Positions 10,684 to 20,555 of a stretch of DNA of 64,000 nt are shown here, one piece after another; position 1 is the stretch's first letter; each line of letters opens with the position of its first letter. The stretch spans positions 124,001 to 188,000 of the forward strand of contig JAHLKD010000045.1 of the NCBI GenBank assembly GCA_025526935.1. The letters are read 5' to 3'. The translations under genes were made by a program, and so were the position numbers. The notes beneath the pieces were generated by a model, which did not search any database, was not told the origin of the DNA, and saw only the letters and a list, made by a program, of their open reading frames with translations. Source of the DNA: Cladochytrium replicatum. Taxonomy: Eukaryota; Chytridiomycota; Chytridiomycetes; Cladochytriales; Cladochytriaceae.

Positions 10684-12112
10684 TCATTGGCCGAGAACGG
10701 TCGTGGCTCCCATCGACACCAAAGAGGCAAGCTTGCTTGTCTTGTTGGCAACGAAGAGAACGAGAGCAGCGATCCACCCAATAACGCTGAACAAGGCGAA
10801 GGCCAAGAATGAGCTGTTAAGCTTGCACGTATCGACCGACATGGCGTGCCCTGGCGAAATGACAACGGGGTAGTCATCGGTGATAGCGTCTCGCATAACA
10901 TCCCTGTAAGCCCTTACGGCTCCGCAGTTGTATGCTGTCACACCAGCAATTGTAGCGACAGCACACCAAATCCCGACCATGACCACAATCGAGAATGAGC
11001 CAAAAAGAGTCGCCCTGACGAGGTTGCGGGTTGCAGTGGGGCCAACAAAGGTGCGCCGGTTGAGACGGGCACGGCGGCGAATTGAGTGAACCGACACACC
11101 AAAGAGGGTGGTAGCAACAACAACAGATAGCGCAGAAACAACTGTGGTGAGAAGAATGCCGCCCGAGGCAGATGTCACGACATAAGAGGCTTCCGAGTCA
11201 GGAGGAGCGTAAGTTGCACGTGAGACGTGCGTCGAAGAAAGACCCAAAGCAACACACGAGCTGACAATCTATAAGGGCAAGGAACTAAGCAAAACAGCCA
11301 ATATATCGTCTAATCATGCAACTCACCAGACCGAAGTAGACAACTGTTAGAAGGTTGCGAGAGACCGGAGATTCCGAGAACGCACGGAGGTTGTTTGACT
11401 TCAAGTCGTTGCTCCCGTCTGGGCGTGCCCACTGCCAGCGTACGGAGGCGTTGCGAGCAAGGCCTCGTGACAGCGTGTTGTCCCACTTCTTGGAGGACTT
11501 CTTCTCATCGAAATCAGCGTCGTTGAGGTTCAAGGCGACAGACCTAATCCCACGCTTTTCGTCCGACGGTGTCGGTGACACGTCGCGGAGCTGGATGGCA
11601 TTGGCAAAGTGGGGCATTGGGTTCTCGAAGAAATCATCCTGATCGTCGAACTCGGGTTGAGGCTCGAGGGTACGGCGGGAACGGTAAGAGGTCGACTTGT
11701 CAATAGACGGGGGTCGCTTCTTCTCGTCTGAGGAGACGGCGGAATACGTTGAAGAGGTGATGTCAGCGTGCTTTGGTGAAGATGGGGCCTCAAAGATATC
11801 GTCCTCGTCTTCTTCGTTAAGAACTGGGACGAATGAGTGACGGGAGCGGGCGGGCTGAGGAGGGGTGATCTGGCGGGTGTTGTCTGGAAGTCGAGAATCT
11901 ATGATGTAGTCGGTGTGCTGAAGGACGGCGGGTTTCGAGGTGGTTGAGAGACGCTTTCCCTTTGCCTTTTCAGACTCGGAGCGCTGGATGAACAGGGATG
12001 TCCGCGAGGCATTGCTGTGCTGGGGAGGAGGTGACGATGACGACGAACCCGAAGGAGCCATAACAGGCACGAAGTCGAAGTCGTCGTCGGTGTGAGAGCT
12101 GTTTGCAGACAT
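10684..12112 (-). CDS. Four-TM membrane protein with long disordered N-terminus (orphan)
   Basis: Two exons (12112-11327 and 11268-10684) join in phase 0 across a GT-AG intron to give 456 residues. The first 235 or so are Ser/Pro/Asp-rich and predicted disordered (MSANSSHTDDDFDFVPVMAP; DEEDEDDIF; DDQDDFFENPMPHF). Four hydrophobic segments follow: NLLTVVYFGL plus IVSSCVALGL (TM1, split by the intron), GGILLTTVVSALSVVVATTL, SFSIVVMVGIWCAVATIAG, and FLAFALFSVIGWIAALVLFV. The order cytosolic tail plus four TMs resembles MARVEL-type proteins in topology, but I see no diagnostic motif, so no function is claimed. A single Cys lies in each of the last two loops. The reading frame is intact. Confidence 0.8.
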
Positions 12113-12349
12113 TGCAGAGCAGAACCGGCAGGGGTTGCAGGGTATTGAGGGGGATTAGAGCTGGTTGACAAGACAGATCGGAATGACGGAAAGGCTGGGC
12201 GGGGTGGGTGGGTGGTCGCTGAAGAAAGCACAGCCACACAGAGCAATTAGGACTGGTGGCAGTGCGGGTATGATGGTAGATATCGATTGACGTTTGGGTA
12301 CACCAAATCGACTCCCGCCTCGCTGGTGGCTGTTGACGAGTCCAGAAGT

Positions 12350-13460
12350 TGGCCAAAATCAGTCTATTCCTTTCTTTCCCCTGGTGCCTTGCCAGTTTCC
12401 CGTTCTTACAAGCTTTCGCAATGACTTGTCCCATTCACACGAAAGCCCACTATCTTTCCACCACTGAACCACATCCTCATGTTCCCCTTGCTTGGCCATA
12501 CTCAGGGCTTCGAAACTCCATTTCAGTTCAAGTCCGCTGTTCCTCCACCAATCCAGCACCTCCACTCGACCCTCTGTCAGACCACTCTAGCTCCAGTCCA
12601 CTTTCTAGCCACCAGTCCAAACCCTTGAGCTCACCGTGTCTGCTTGCTAAATCTAAAGCTCGATACGTCTTGAGCTTAAGCCCACTGTTCTTCCACCATT
12701 CTAACACGTCTACCCGGCCTCCGGAACGCGCTAACTCTATTGCCGCACCGTACTTCAACACCAGCCCGCTGTTTTTCACGCGAATATGTCCGTTTTTGCT
12801 TGCGAGTCCATTGAATACTGTTCCCACGGAGCCCAGAGCCGCTCTACATCGTCGTCGGCTTCACGTTCCACTATTTCATCCAACACGATCTGCTTCCACC
12901 ACTCGAGCACGTCGACGTGGCCCTCCTCGCTCGCCAAGTCCATCGGAAGCGGCCTAGCGATAATGTCTTGCGGATCGCTCCAAGTCACTGCGAGACCGTT
13001 CGATTGCCACCACTTTAGTACGTTGACGTGGCCGAACTTGCTCGCCTCTGAGTGTACTTTAGCTCCAATCCACTGCTCTTCCACCAGGTGAGAACACCGA
13101 TATTTCTGGTCGGGCATGCCTCGTCGAATGCATCCTCGCTCCACATCAGCTCGAGCCCGCTGTTCCGCCACCACTCTAGCACAGAAACGTGTCCGTTGGC
13201 GCTTGCTGAATCGATGGATTTATCGGTGTATTCGCACGGCCGTTCACGATTGGAGAGGTAGTGGTCGAGGAGGCGAGCGAGTCCTTTTGAGCTGGCTTCG
13301 TCCATCGAAATGGCTTGGTGGATGAGCTTCCGCTGAACACTCACTCGGTTGAACCAGAGCGCACATTTATACGCGAGCTTGGGCTCATGTGCCCACTCAC
13401 CGAGAGTGATGAGGATACTGTCAATGTTTCGGCGGGAAGTGATGTTTGCACAAAAGATGT
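12350..13460 (-). pseudogene. WW-rich repeat protein, frameshifted paralogue
   Basis: Minus-strand relative of the intact gene at 16,082-17,185. The N-terminal part reads NIDSILITLGEWAHEPKLAY and KCALWFNR, followed by SMDEASSKGLARLLDHYLSN and repeats such as ASANGHVSVLEWWRNSGLEL, NIGVLTWWKSSGLELKYTQ, FGHVNVLKWWQSNGLAVTWS, GRVDVLEWWKNSGLKLKTY and VEVLDWWRNSGLELKWS. The frame changes near 13,050 (about 13 nt missing compared with the paralogue), near 12,785 and near 12,575, and each change produces an early stop, so no single ORF covers the repeats. It is decayed but still easily aligned, so the loss is probably recent. Confidence 0.8.
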
Positions 13461-14368
13461 ATGATGTAAATGTGTTGGTCTCCCGCCATGCGCTTCATGA
13501 TTCATTGTCGATCACGGTACAATTGTGCATCATCCAAGCATGAACTCAACATAGTCATGGCCGTCATCACACATTCAAGTTTTCCCCTACCATCAACCAA
13601 AATCTCGGTGCAACCTTTGAAAAACGCACAAGGCTGGACGTCAAATGTTATTGCATGACCACCATTCATCCTTTTGAGAGTGACCTGAGTGGCCACGGAC
13701 CGACCAACTGTCCATGACACAAGATGCAGTGCTTAGGAGTTACCCAGCATTTGATTTTACAGAGGAATAGGGAGCAGTCGGTGCACGGACGAAATTTGAC
13801 GTGATAAATTACTCTGCGACGGGAAGCGGTCAAAACTAACGAGGGCAATTTGCCGAGGCCACCTGGTACATGATGAGTATATATAGTCATTTACCCATTC
13901 TTCGCCTTTTGGTTTTCCTTGCAGATTTCCCTTTCACATATTCTCTTATTTTAATTTTTTGAGTAGTCCCCATACTTCCAACCCAACACACTGAAAATGT
14001 CAGCAGCTTCTAACCTTGATGTGAGTGCTTCATGCTCACGTGAATCCGTGGCATCATACAGTAAGCAAACCCACCAATGCAATGGCGAGCAAAGCTAATA
14101 TCAGGATCTGTATTCCAGCTGATGATGTGCGACCAACTGCGCCGCGCCGAAGCCGCTGTGAACAATGGAAGTCGGAACACGTGACCGTTTAGACCTCCGC
14201 TGTGATTGATCTTGGATCCGAATCGGACGTTTGAAGATGGTGCCTCAGGGGAAGCTGGCCTTCTTTCGAGAGAGGAATCTCACTATGATACTCCTACTGA
14301 TTCATCCCGTAGTCTATAATCGTAAGATCCACTGGCAATAAGCTTGATTCTTGTTGATCCCTTTCTAG
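13461..14368. other. Intergenic with possible orphan 5' exon
   Basis: An ATG at 13,997 opens MSAASNLD and runs into a gtgagt donor-like site; nearby text (cagtaagcaaac, caccaatg) recurs at 30,501-30,600 after a similar MSA start. This may be a 5' exon of the Ser-rich membrane gene that follows, or a dead exon. Nothing else is recognisable. A short minus-strand frame at 14,283-14,540 overlaps that gene antisense and is taken as a shadow. Confidence 0.3.
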
Positions 14369-15060
14369 TTGTCCATGCCCACCGATCTGAAAGCAGCTCT
14401 ATTCTTTCTTCAATTTCGTTAGATTCTGCTGTGAGCCTCACGGCTCTCTCTTCCGCTATATCATCTTTGGATGTCAGCACATCCACTAACTTGCACGCCC
14501 CGATGACGATCCACTTCACAACCACCAGCATATCCCGCACAGTCGCATCGCATTCAATTCGAGCTCACAATACCTCTGCCGCGTCCTCAAAGACTGAAAT
14601 CAGCTCGGGAGGAATTGCCTTCGGTTCAGGATTATCTTTCGCGATTGGCTTCGTTGGTATAGCCGCGTTTGTTATTTTCGCAATGATCGTTCGCAAACTT
14701 GTGGGAATGTTTAGAAGACATGTCTTACACAAAAGAAAAGTCAAACAAGCGATGCGCAATGGTGCAGGTGAAGAGGGGGACGACGGTTCGACCTCCGCGA
14801 ATGAGATTGATGATAGTGCCACGGTTGTGCAGCAACCTGAGCCTACGGATTCGAGCTCTTATTACGATCCGTCGCCGTTGATCCGTGTTCACGAAGCAAC
14901 TGCTTATTACGATTTACGAAAGGCAACGCTGTCGATCATTATTAATGGGGATTGCGCTCCCAGCACCTCCTTTGGTTCGGTTTCGACCAGCAGGAACACC
15001 ACCAATACATTTCCCGATTCCTCCCAAGAACAAAACCATCGTGCGACTTCTTCGAGCTAG
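14369..15060 (+). CDS. Ser/Thr-rich single-pass membrane protein (5' end unresolved)
   Basis: Exon beginning after a ctttctag acceptor near 14,368. It encodes a Ser/Thr-rich segment (SSILSSISLDSAVSLTALSS; TIHFTTTSISRTVASHS), then a strong TM helix GLSFAIGFVGIAAFVIFAMI followed by a basic stop-transfer stretch VRKLVGMFRRHVLHKRKVK, and an acidic then Ser/Asn-rich cytoplasmic tail ending at the TAG at 15,058-15,060. The layout (Ser/Thr-rich exterior, one TM, basic juxtamembrane, polar tail) is that of fungal wall-sensor proteins of the Mid2/Wsc kind, but no diagnostic domain is visible. No in-frame ATG lies upstream, so at least one 5' exon with a signal peptide is missing from this model. Confidence 0.55.
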
Positions 15061-15337
15061 AATTTAGAATGTGCTTGTCCATGTGGCATTGATATATTAC
15101 ACTGCATATTCTCCATTACTTTGCAAACTCTTCATGGCTTTCCTTGCATCTTTTCCAACAGCCGGGTTCCCCCGCCATACCATCGGATTCGCGATTCTCC
15201 CAATTATTTACGGAATCAACACAAATTGATCCGCCCAAATTTCCCAGCAAGCACTCATTACCTCACGGCTGTATTGGCAGGCTTGTGCACTTCCAGAACC
15301 CCGTCCATTCCGACTCGTTTGCACTTCGAGATAACTG

Positions 15338-15570
15338 AAGTACGTCAATGAGTTGAGAAAGTGTCCGGGTGGACAGAATCTTATTGCTAGTAACATTGAT
15401 AGAGATGTTAGTTTGTACTTGATAGAGATCACTCAAGTACCGTCAATGAGTTAAGAAAGTGTCCGGGTGGACAGAATCTTATTGCTAGTAACATTGATAG
15501 AGAGGTTAGCTGTACTTGATAGAGATCACTGAAGTACCGTCAATGAGTTGAGAAACTTTCAAGGACCGTT
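15338..15570. repeat. 97-bp tandem repeat, about 2.3 copies
   Basis: The unit beginning aagtaccgtcaatgagtt starts at 15,338, 15,435 and 15,532, an exact 97-bp spacing. It contains gtccgggtggacagaatctt and gctagtaacattgatagaga. The two full units differ at only a few bases; the third breaks off after gttgagaaa. No ORF spans it. It lies in the gene-free stretch 15,061-16,081. Confidence 0.9.
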
Positions 15571-15780
15571 TGCTGCAGACGATCGTTATGTGCATAGGGA
15601 CAACAAAAGTGGATTGTCGACGGAACTGGATAGGTTCTGAAGCTGATTTTGGTGCCGATCGCGACTGTGAGTGCTTTTCCACAGAAAACAATCAAAATCA
15701 CCGAAAACAAACATGCGGTTGAATCGGATGGGGCACATTTAGCTAAGCTCAGTGGGCATTTTACAATCTCCACTTATGGA
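15540..15780 (-). other. Unidentified coding-like fragment (related to 24.46-24.62 kb)
   Basis: A minus-strand reading contains CGKALTVAIGTKIS, resembling KGIKAITVEIGTATPP at 24.53-24.57 kb on the same strand; the DNA around both also shares ctgcagacgatcgt and ggtgccgat. Both look like remnants of one gene family that I do not recognise. The fragment merges at its 3' side into the 97-bp repeat. No complete gene can be built here. Confidence 0.3.
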
Positions 15781-16081
15781 GACGTTTGGTCCCACCAATT
15801 CGCTTTTTGGAGAACTAAGCGATTCAAGAACAGAGAGGAGGTTTCCTCGCTGTGTCTTGGTGTGTATTGGCGATTCGCCACCTGGATGTCTGCTATATCG
15901 ACGCAAAAGGGGGGCAAAAGATTAATTGTTGTTTGCAGATCGCTTGTTGTTTCAAACAGTTTATATCAGATATGCTCTCCTTCACAACCTCCCGAACTCG
16001 ATTGATTGCTCTGACACATCATTTTAAGCAAATCGAATAAACTACTCTTCAAGTCGGAGCCCAACTCTTTCCACCACCTAT

Positions 16082-17185
16082 TTACGTTCTCATCCCGTTC
16101 CGCTTCGCGCATACTGGAGATTCTGAATTCCGCTTGAGTTCCAGCCCACTGGCATTCCACCAATTGAGCACATCATCTCGATGTTCCGCTTTCGCCCATG
16201 TCATTGCTGTACTCGTCCACCTGAGTTCCAATCCGCTTGAGAGCCACCAATCAAGAACCTTGAGCTCCCCACGCACGGTCGCCCAATCCATTGGCCGATC
16301 CAAGCTTACTACCAGCCCACTCTGCTTCCACCACTCCAAGGCCGGCACTTGACCTGCCGCACTTGCCAAGTCCATGGGCACAGTGTAACGCATCTCGATC
16401 CCGCTGTTTTTCCACCATTCAAGAACGTGCACATGTCCTGCGATGCTCGCGGCGTCCACCGACTTGTCGCTCCACGGATCTCCGCGTTCCTCATCATCGT
16501 TGGGTTTGTTTAAAAGATTCTGTTTCCACCATTCAAGTACGGCGACGTGTCCTGACTCACTCGCCAGATCCATCGGAAGCGGTTCTTCGATGACACCTTC
16601 CTGATCGCTCCACGTCACTTCGAGTCCGTTTGATTTCCACCATTCAAGCACATCGACGTGGCCGTTCTTGCTCGCTTCGTTCAGCGCCTTTTGGGTATAC
16701 TTGAACTCAAGCCCGCTGCTCTTCCACCACCTCAGAATACGGATGTCACCGAAAGCACATGCGTCGTCGACCGCGTTCGCAGTCCATTTCAATACAAGGC
16801 CGCTCTCTTTCCACCAGTCAAGGACGTGAATGTGAACGTTATAACTGGCTAGATCAATCGCCTCGGATGTATATTTGAGCTCCAGACCGCTCTTTCGCCA
16901 CCAGTCAAGGACAAGCAGATCGCCATGCAAGCTTGCGGCATCGATTGATTCGTGAGTGTACAAGCACGGCCGTTGATAATTTGAGAGGTGGAGATCGAGA
17001 GGGCGAGTAAAACCTTGTGCACTGGCTTCGTCCATGGATGTTATCAGGCCGATCAGCTCACGTTGAACGTTTGGGCGATTGAACCAAAGTGCACAGTTGA
17101 AAGCGAGCATTGGCTGATGAGCCCATGTGCCGAGGGTCAGAAGGATTTGGTCGATGACTTCGGGTGGAAGTGCGACTGACAGCAT
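16082..17185 (-). CDS. WW-rich ankyrin-like repeat protein with F-box-like N-terminus (intact)
   Basis: Intronless 367-residue ORF from ATG 17,185. The N-terminus LPPEVIDQILLTLG resembles an F-box first helix, followed by AHQPMLAFNCALWFNRPNVQ. Residues from about 70 form roughly nine repeats of 33-34 residues with consensus xAxDxASxxGHVxVLEWWKxSGLELKYT; examples are LHGDLLVLDWWRKSGLELKY, NGHVDVLEWWKSNGLEVTW, AGHVHVLEWWKNSGIEMRYT and RGELKVLDWWLSSGLELRWT. The helix-turn-helix spacing is ankyrin-like, but the Trp-Trp pair and SGLE turn replace the usual TPLHxA motif. If the F-box is real, a substrate-adaptor role in an SCF ligase is possible; that is inference. Paralogous remains lie at 12.35-13.46 kb and 52.1-52.8 kb. 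Confidence 0.8.
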   Translation of the reverse strand: MLSVALPPEVIDQILLTLGTWAHQPMLAFNCALWFNRPNVQRELIGLITSMDEASAQGFTRPLDLHLSNYQRPCLYTHESIDAASLHGDLLVLDWWRKSGLELKYTSEAIDLASYNVHIHVLDWWKESGLVLKWTANAVDDACAFGDIRILRWWKSSGLEFKYTQKALNEASKNGHVDVLEWWKSNGLEVTWSDQEGVIEEPLPMDLASESGHVAVLEWWKQNLLNKPNDDEERGDPWSDKSVDAASIAGHVHVLEWWKNSGIEMRYTVPMDLASAAGQVPALEWWKQSGLVVSLDRPMDWATVRGELKVLDWWLSSGLELRWTSTAMTWAKAEHRDDVLNWWNASGLELKRNSESPVCAKRNGMRT

Positions 17186-17575
17186 ACTTCCCGGGTCAGC
17201 CTACTGGCTTGCCTGGACCTTTATGTTTTCAGAAGTACGGCCCGTATGTGGATCCTTTGCTTAGTATCAGGCCATTACAAAGTGACTATAATTGGGGCTA
17301 TTGCGGAGCGCCTGTGTTGGATTGTGGATGGCCCTTGCAGATATTGGACCCTGTATCTAAAAGAAAGTGACTCGTGGGTGTCTTTGCGAAAAGTTCGCTA
17401 GTGACTGCTTCATCGGATCCGAGCGCACGCCGGTGCCAAACAAAACAGTTGCAGCAATCAAAAGTGAAATTTACACTAGACAATACCAACTGGACAAAAA
17501 ACAACAACTGATATGACCAGACAGAAGATGATTGAAAAATGCCGTCCCTCATCGTGATTTTGTCGACGTCCGCAC

Positions 17576-19364
17576 CTACCCTCGCGCCGTGTGCGCCGAT
17601 CCACTCGAACTCGAGTGTGTTCCCGCCCTCGACACCGCTCCACTCGAACTGCCCTTACCATCTTCCAACGCACTCGCCGTCCTCTCTCTCTTCCTCCTCT
17701 CCACCTCCTCGAATATCGTCTTCGACTGCTCATGGATCCTCTGCGCAATAGCTGGCGGGTAATTCCTCAGCGCTCCCCCCATGTCCGCCACGACCGGATA
17801 ATTCGGGTCCCCGTACACCAGCATCCTACTCGCCCTGTACGCGTCCTCGGTCGCCGTGTCCTCCTCGGGACCTTTCCACGGTTCCTCGATCTCCTCGCCC
17901 TCCCAGACTTCCACGGAGCTCGAGACCGCTCCGTACCGCGTCATACCCCGACCCCTTCGTCCACCGTAGTACCGCCTCTCGCTACCAAGCACGAACTCCG
18001 TCTCTCCGTCCTCGTCGGCTTGTTCGAAGAGCTCGGATGAGGTGAGACGAATGTTGCGGAAGAACGTGCCGTGGAGGGCGTGGCGGATGTCGGAAACCAC
18101 GTCGGCGAGACCGAGAGTGTCACGTACGGCGTAGGAGAGAGGCATACGCCCGTAGGTGGAGTTTGGATTCTTTGGTGCAAAGTCGAGGTGGGAGAAGGCA
18201 TACATGTGGCCGAAGGCGAAAGGAACCATTTCGAGACAGATCAGAAGGTCTTGGAGTGCAACAGCAATATTATCCGCAGTATATTCCTCGTCTGATTTTG
18301 AGAACAATGGTAAACGGGGACAGTTATGAACATTGGAATGGGGACTTACTTCCACGAACTACACCAGAGGCAACCAAGAATGAAATGATGAGTCCTTGCC
18401 AGAAAGAGAAGAAGACAATCGCTTTGATGGCAAAGAACTTTGGGAACGGCCTAAAACCTACACATCAGCGAACGTGTGGGACAACTTAAATGATATCAAC
18501 TTTTACCTGAATGGCTTGAGGTCCTTATACCATGCTACGTAGCACAGCAAAAGCACATACATAGCAAAAAATACTGACAAGTTGTACAAGAGAGCAGTCC
18601 ACAGATACACCGATGTCCACGAGATATACGCATCATTGTAGTTCCCCGAAAGCTTCATGACGAGAATGAAGAACGCGAACACTGGCCTCAGGATCACGAA
18701 CTGAATGACGCCACGACGTAACAACAGGAAAGAGGCGGGATCGCTGAGCTAGAAGAAAGGATGTATGATCAGGAACAAAATCTCACGTAGTGGATTGGAC
18801 CCACATCGATCTTTTTGACAAAAAGTGAGACAGGGAAGAGATGCGATGCTATTGAGCGTTCCGCCATGATGGAGAGGACATGGCGCTCACCGCCTAGACT
18901 TTGAAATGTGAATGTAAGCAATCCATGTGGAACAGATTGGGTAAACTCTTTGCGTACTAGTTAAGGAGCAAGTTGAAAAACGAGTAGATGACAAAAGCTT
19001 CATAGAGTTCTCTCATAGTGTCGAGGTATATGGCAACCTTGTGGGAAGAGAGCGAAACCAGAGCCGAGATTGCGTATATCGGTACCCTTATGAGAACGAA
19101 CATTAGTGACGGTGGCTAATCATCATAATTGCAAAATGCATACATTGCAATGATCCTGACTGCTATGCGTTGTAGTGTTGGGCTCGAGTAACGTTTCCAA
19201 TGCAATGCAATCGAGAGGGATGCCACAGAGACTGCAACGATACATGCAAGGACCGCCAAGTAGTATCCGAACACGCCAATCTTTGCATAACCCTCTGGTA
19301 TCTGAGTAGGCGAGGCATTCTGAACCAATGCAGCTGTCAGCGACGGAATGTGTTTGACTGTCAT
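17576..19364 (-). CDS. TMEM184 / organic solute transporter alpha family protein
   Basis: Seven-TM protein of the Ost-alpha/TMEM184 (DUF300) family. The ATG at 19,364 starts MTVKHIPSLTAALVQNA; TM1 is GVFGYYLAVLACIVAVSVAS. Conserved family blocks follow: HWKRYSSPTLQRIAVRIIAM joined across an intron to VPIYAISALVSLSSHKVAIY, then LDTMRELYEAFVIYSFFNLL, GGERHVLSIM, FLLLRRGVIQFVILRPVFAF, TALLYNLSVFFAMYVLLLCY, and FFSFWQGLIISFLVASGVV. A last exon with DNIAVALQDLLICLEMVPFA precedes a long hydrophilic C-terminal tail ending at 17,576 (Arg/Glu- then Ser-rich). About six exons, no breaks. Members are vacuolar or plasma-membrane proteins; the substrate is not inferable. Confidence 0.88.
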
Positions 19365-19979
19365 CAAATCGAATCAACTTCTAACGCGTGGAATGATGCG
19401 AATGAACGGCACAGATTTGATAAGTGACGGGAGTGTGGCTTTATGTACAGAAATTGATTGATATGTCAAAGCCACTGACGAAATTATAGAACTTTAGGGC
19501 ACACAATTTGACAAGCGACCATTCTCTTGTTCAGCGGCTCAATTGATAGGATGAAGATCCGGAAAAATGCTTGGTTGAGCGTCAATCGAGCACTACTAGC
19601 ATAACTTTTTGTCGCCTTTGGTTCCCATGTCGCTGTCATGGACGTATGTCTAAACGCATGCACTCAGCAACCTGCCCCGCAGATCATTCCGGAGTTTTAC
19701 ATCCGTGCAGTTTCGGCTGTCTCCAACAAACAGTGAACAAGAACCTGGTGGCCGAGAGATCCCTAGCTCGATTGAAGGCGGTATGATCGCTCTGATCGTT
19801 GCAGATCCTTGTGGGAGGATTACTGCCACGCCGATCCTGAAAGTTTTCAAAAACCATTCATGTTGTCTGGCAGCACATTTATAGATTAGGAGCTTTTTTC
19901 CTCTCTTATGAGCCGCACGACCAGAAATGGGTGAAACATAACGGTACCCCAAACTATTGAATGCCGCCCATTCCACAAC
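19365..19979. other. Intergenic, no gene seen
   Basis: 615 bp between the TMEM184-like start and the stop of the second GNAT gene. Frames here are short and I can support no product. It presumably holds the TMEM184-like promoter and the GNAT 3' UTR. Confidence 0.4.
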
Positions 19980-20555
19980 TCACAGTTCCTTTGCGAGCTT
20001 CAAGAACACTAGGTTATCCCGCTTCGGAATACCAAATTGAGGCTGACCGTACATGAATAGGGCCTTTTCCCCAGTCGGTTGATATCCCCTTCGGTAATAA
20101 TATGTGAGCAACTCCTCTCTCAGTTCGAGGACGGTCATCACGGCCTTCTGTGCACCGAATCTGGTCTTTGCATAGGACTCTGCTGCAGCAAGGATTTTTG
20201 AGCCGACTCCACCTCGCTGACCATCCGGCTTAACGGTCAGCATGCCGATGTAGACCGACGTCGGCGAAGTGGACGGGATGAGTTCGACTTCGACGCATGC
20301 GATTGGAGTGGATGGGTTTGATGGGTCAGGGAGGAGGATGACTGCTGTTGTCGTGGGTTTTGAGAGGAGTTCGGCGAACATGTCGACATCGAGTCGCTGG
20401 CCGTCGATGTAGTCCGATTCTGTTGTCCAACCGACACGGCCAGATTCACCGCGGTAGGCGGAGTTAACGAGATGGACGACAGCTTTGGCATCTGAGGGCT
20501 CTGCGAGTCGGAAGGGAGGTGGGAGTGGAGGAGCGGCCGAGCCTGTGGACAGCAT
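19980..20555 (-). CDS. GNAT-family N-acetyltransferase (single exon)
   Basis: Uninterrupted 191-residue ORF from ATG 20,555. FRLAEPSDAKAVVHLVNSAY is the standard GNAT first strand and helix; GRVGWTTESDYIDGQRLDVD and TTTAVILLPDPSNPSTPIAC form the middle; VYIGMLTVKPDGQRGGVGSK is beta-4 plus the Q-R-G-G-V-G acetyl-CoA-binding loop; ILAAAESYAKTRFGAQKAVM and LLTYYYRRGYQPTGEK give the C-terminal YYxRxGY motif. The size and motif order match small fungal GNAT enzymes with the GWTTE signature. Substrate unknown. It is unrelated in detail to the GNAT at 7.6-8.3 kb. Confidence 0.9.
   Translation of the reverse strand: MLSTGSAAPPLPPPFRLAEPSDAKAVVHLVNSAYRGESGRVGWTTESDYIDGQRLDVDMFAELLSKPTTTAVILLPDPSNPSTPIACVEVELIPSTSPTSVYIGMLTVKPDGQRGGVGSKILAAAESYAKTRFGAQKAVMTVLELREELLTYYYRRGYQPTGEKALFMYGQPQFGIPKRDNLVFLKLAKEL

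Noticed and set aside
14283-14540. Minus-strand frame antisense to the Ser-rich membrane protein
   Set aside because: No start context or domain; the plus frame has a TM helix with basic stop-transfer residues and continues far beyond it.
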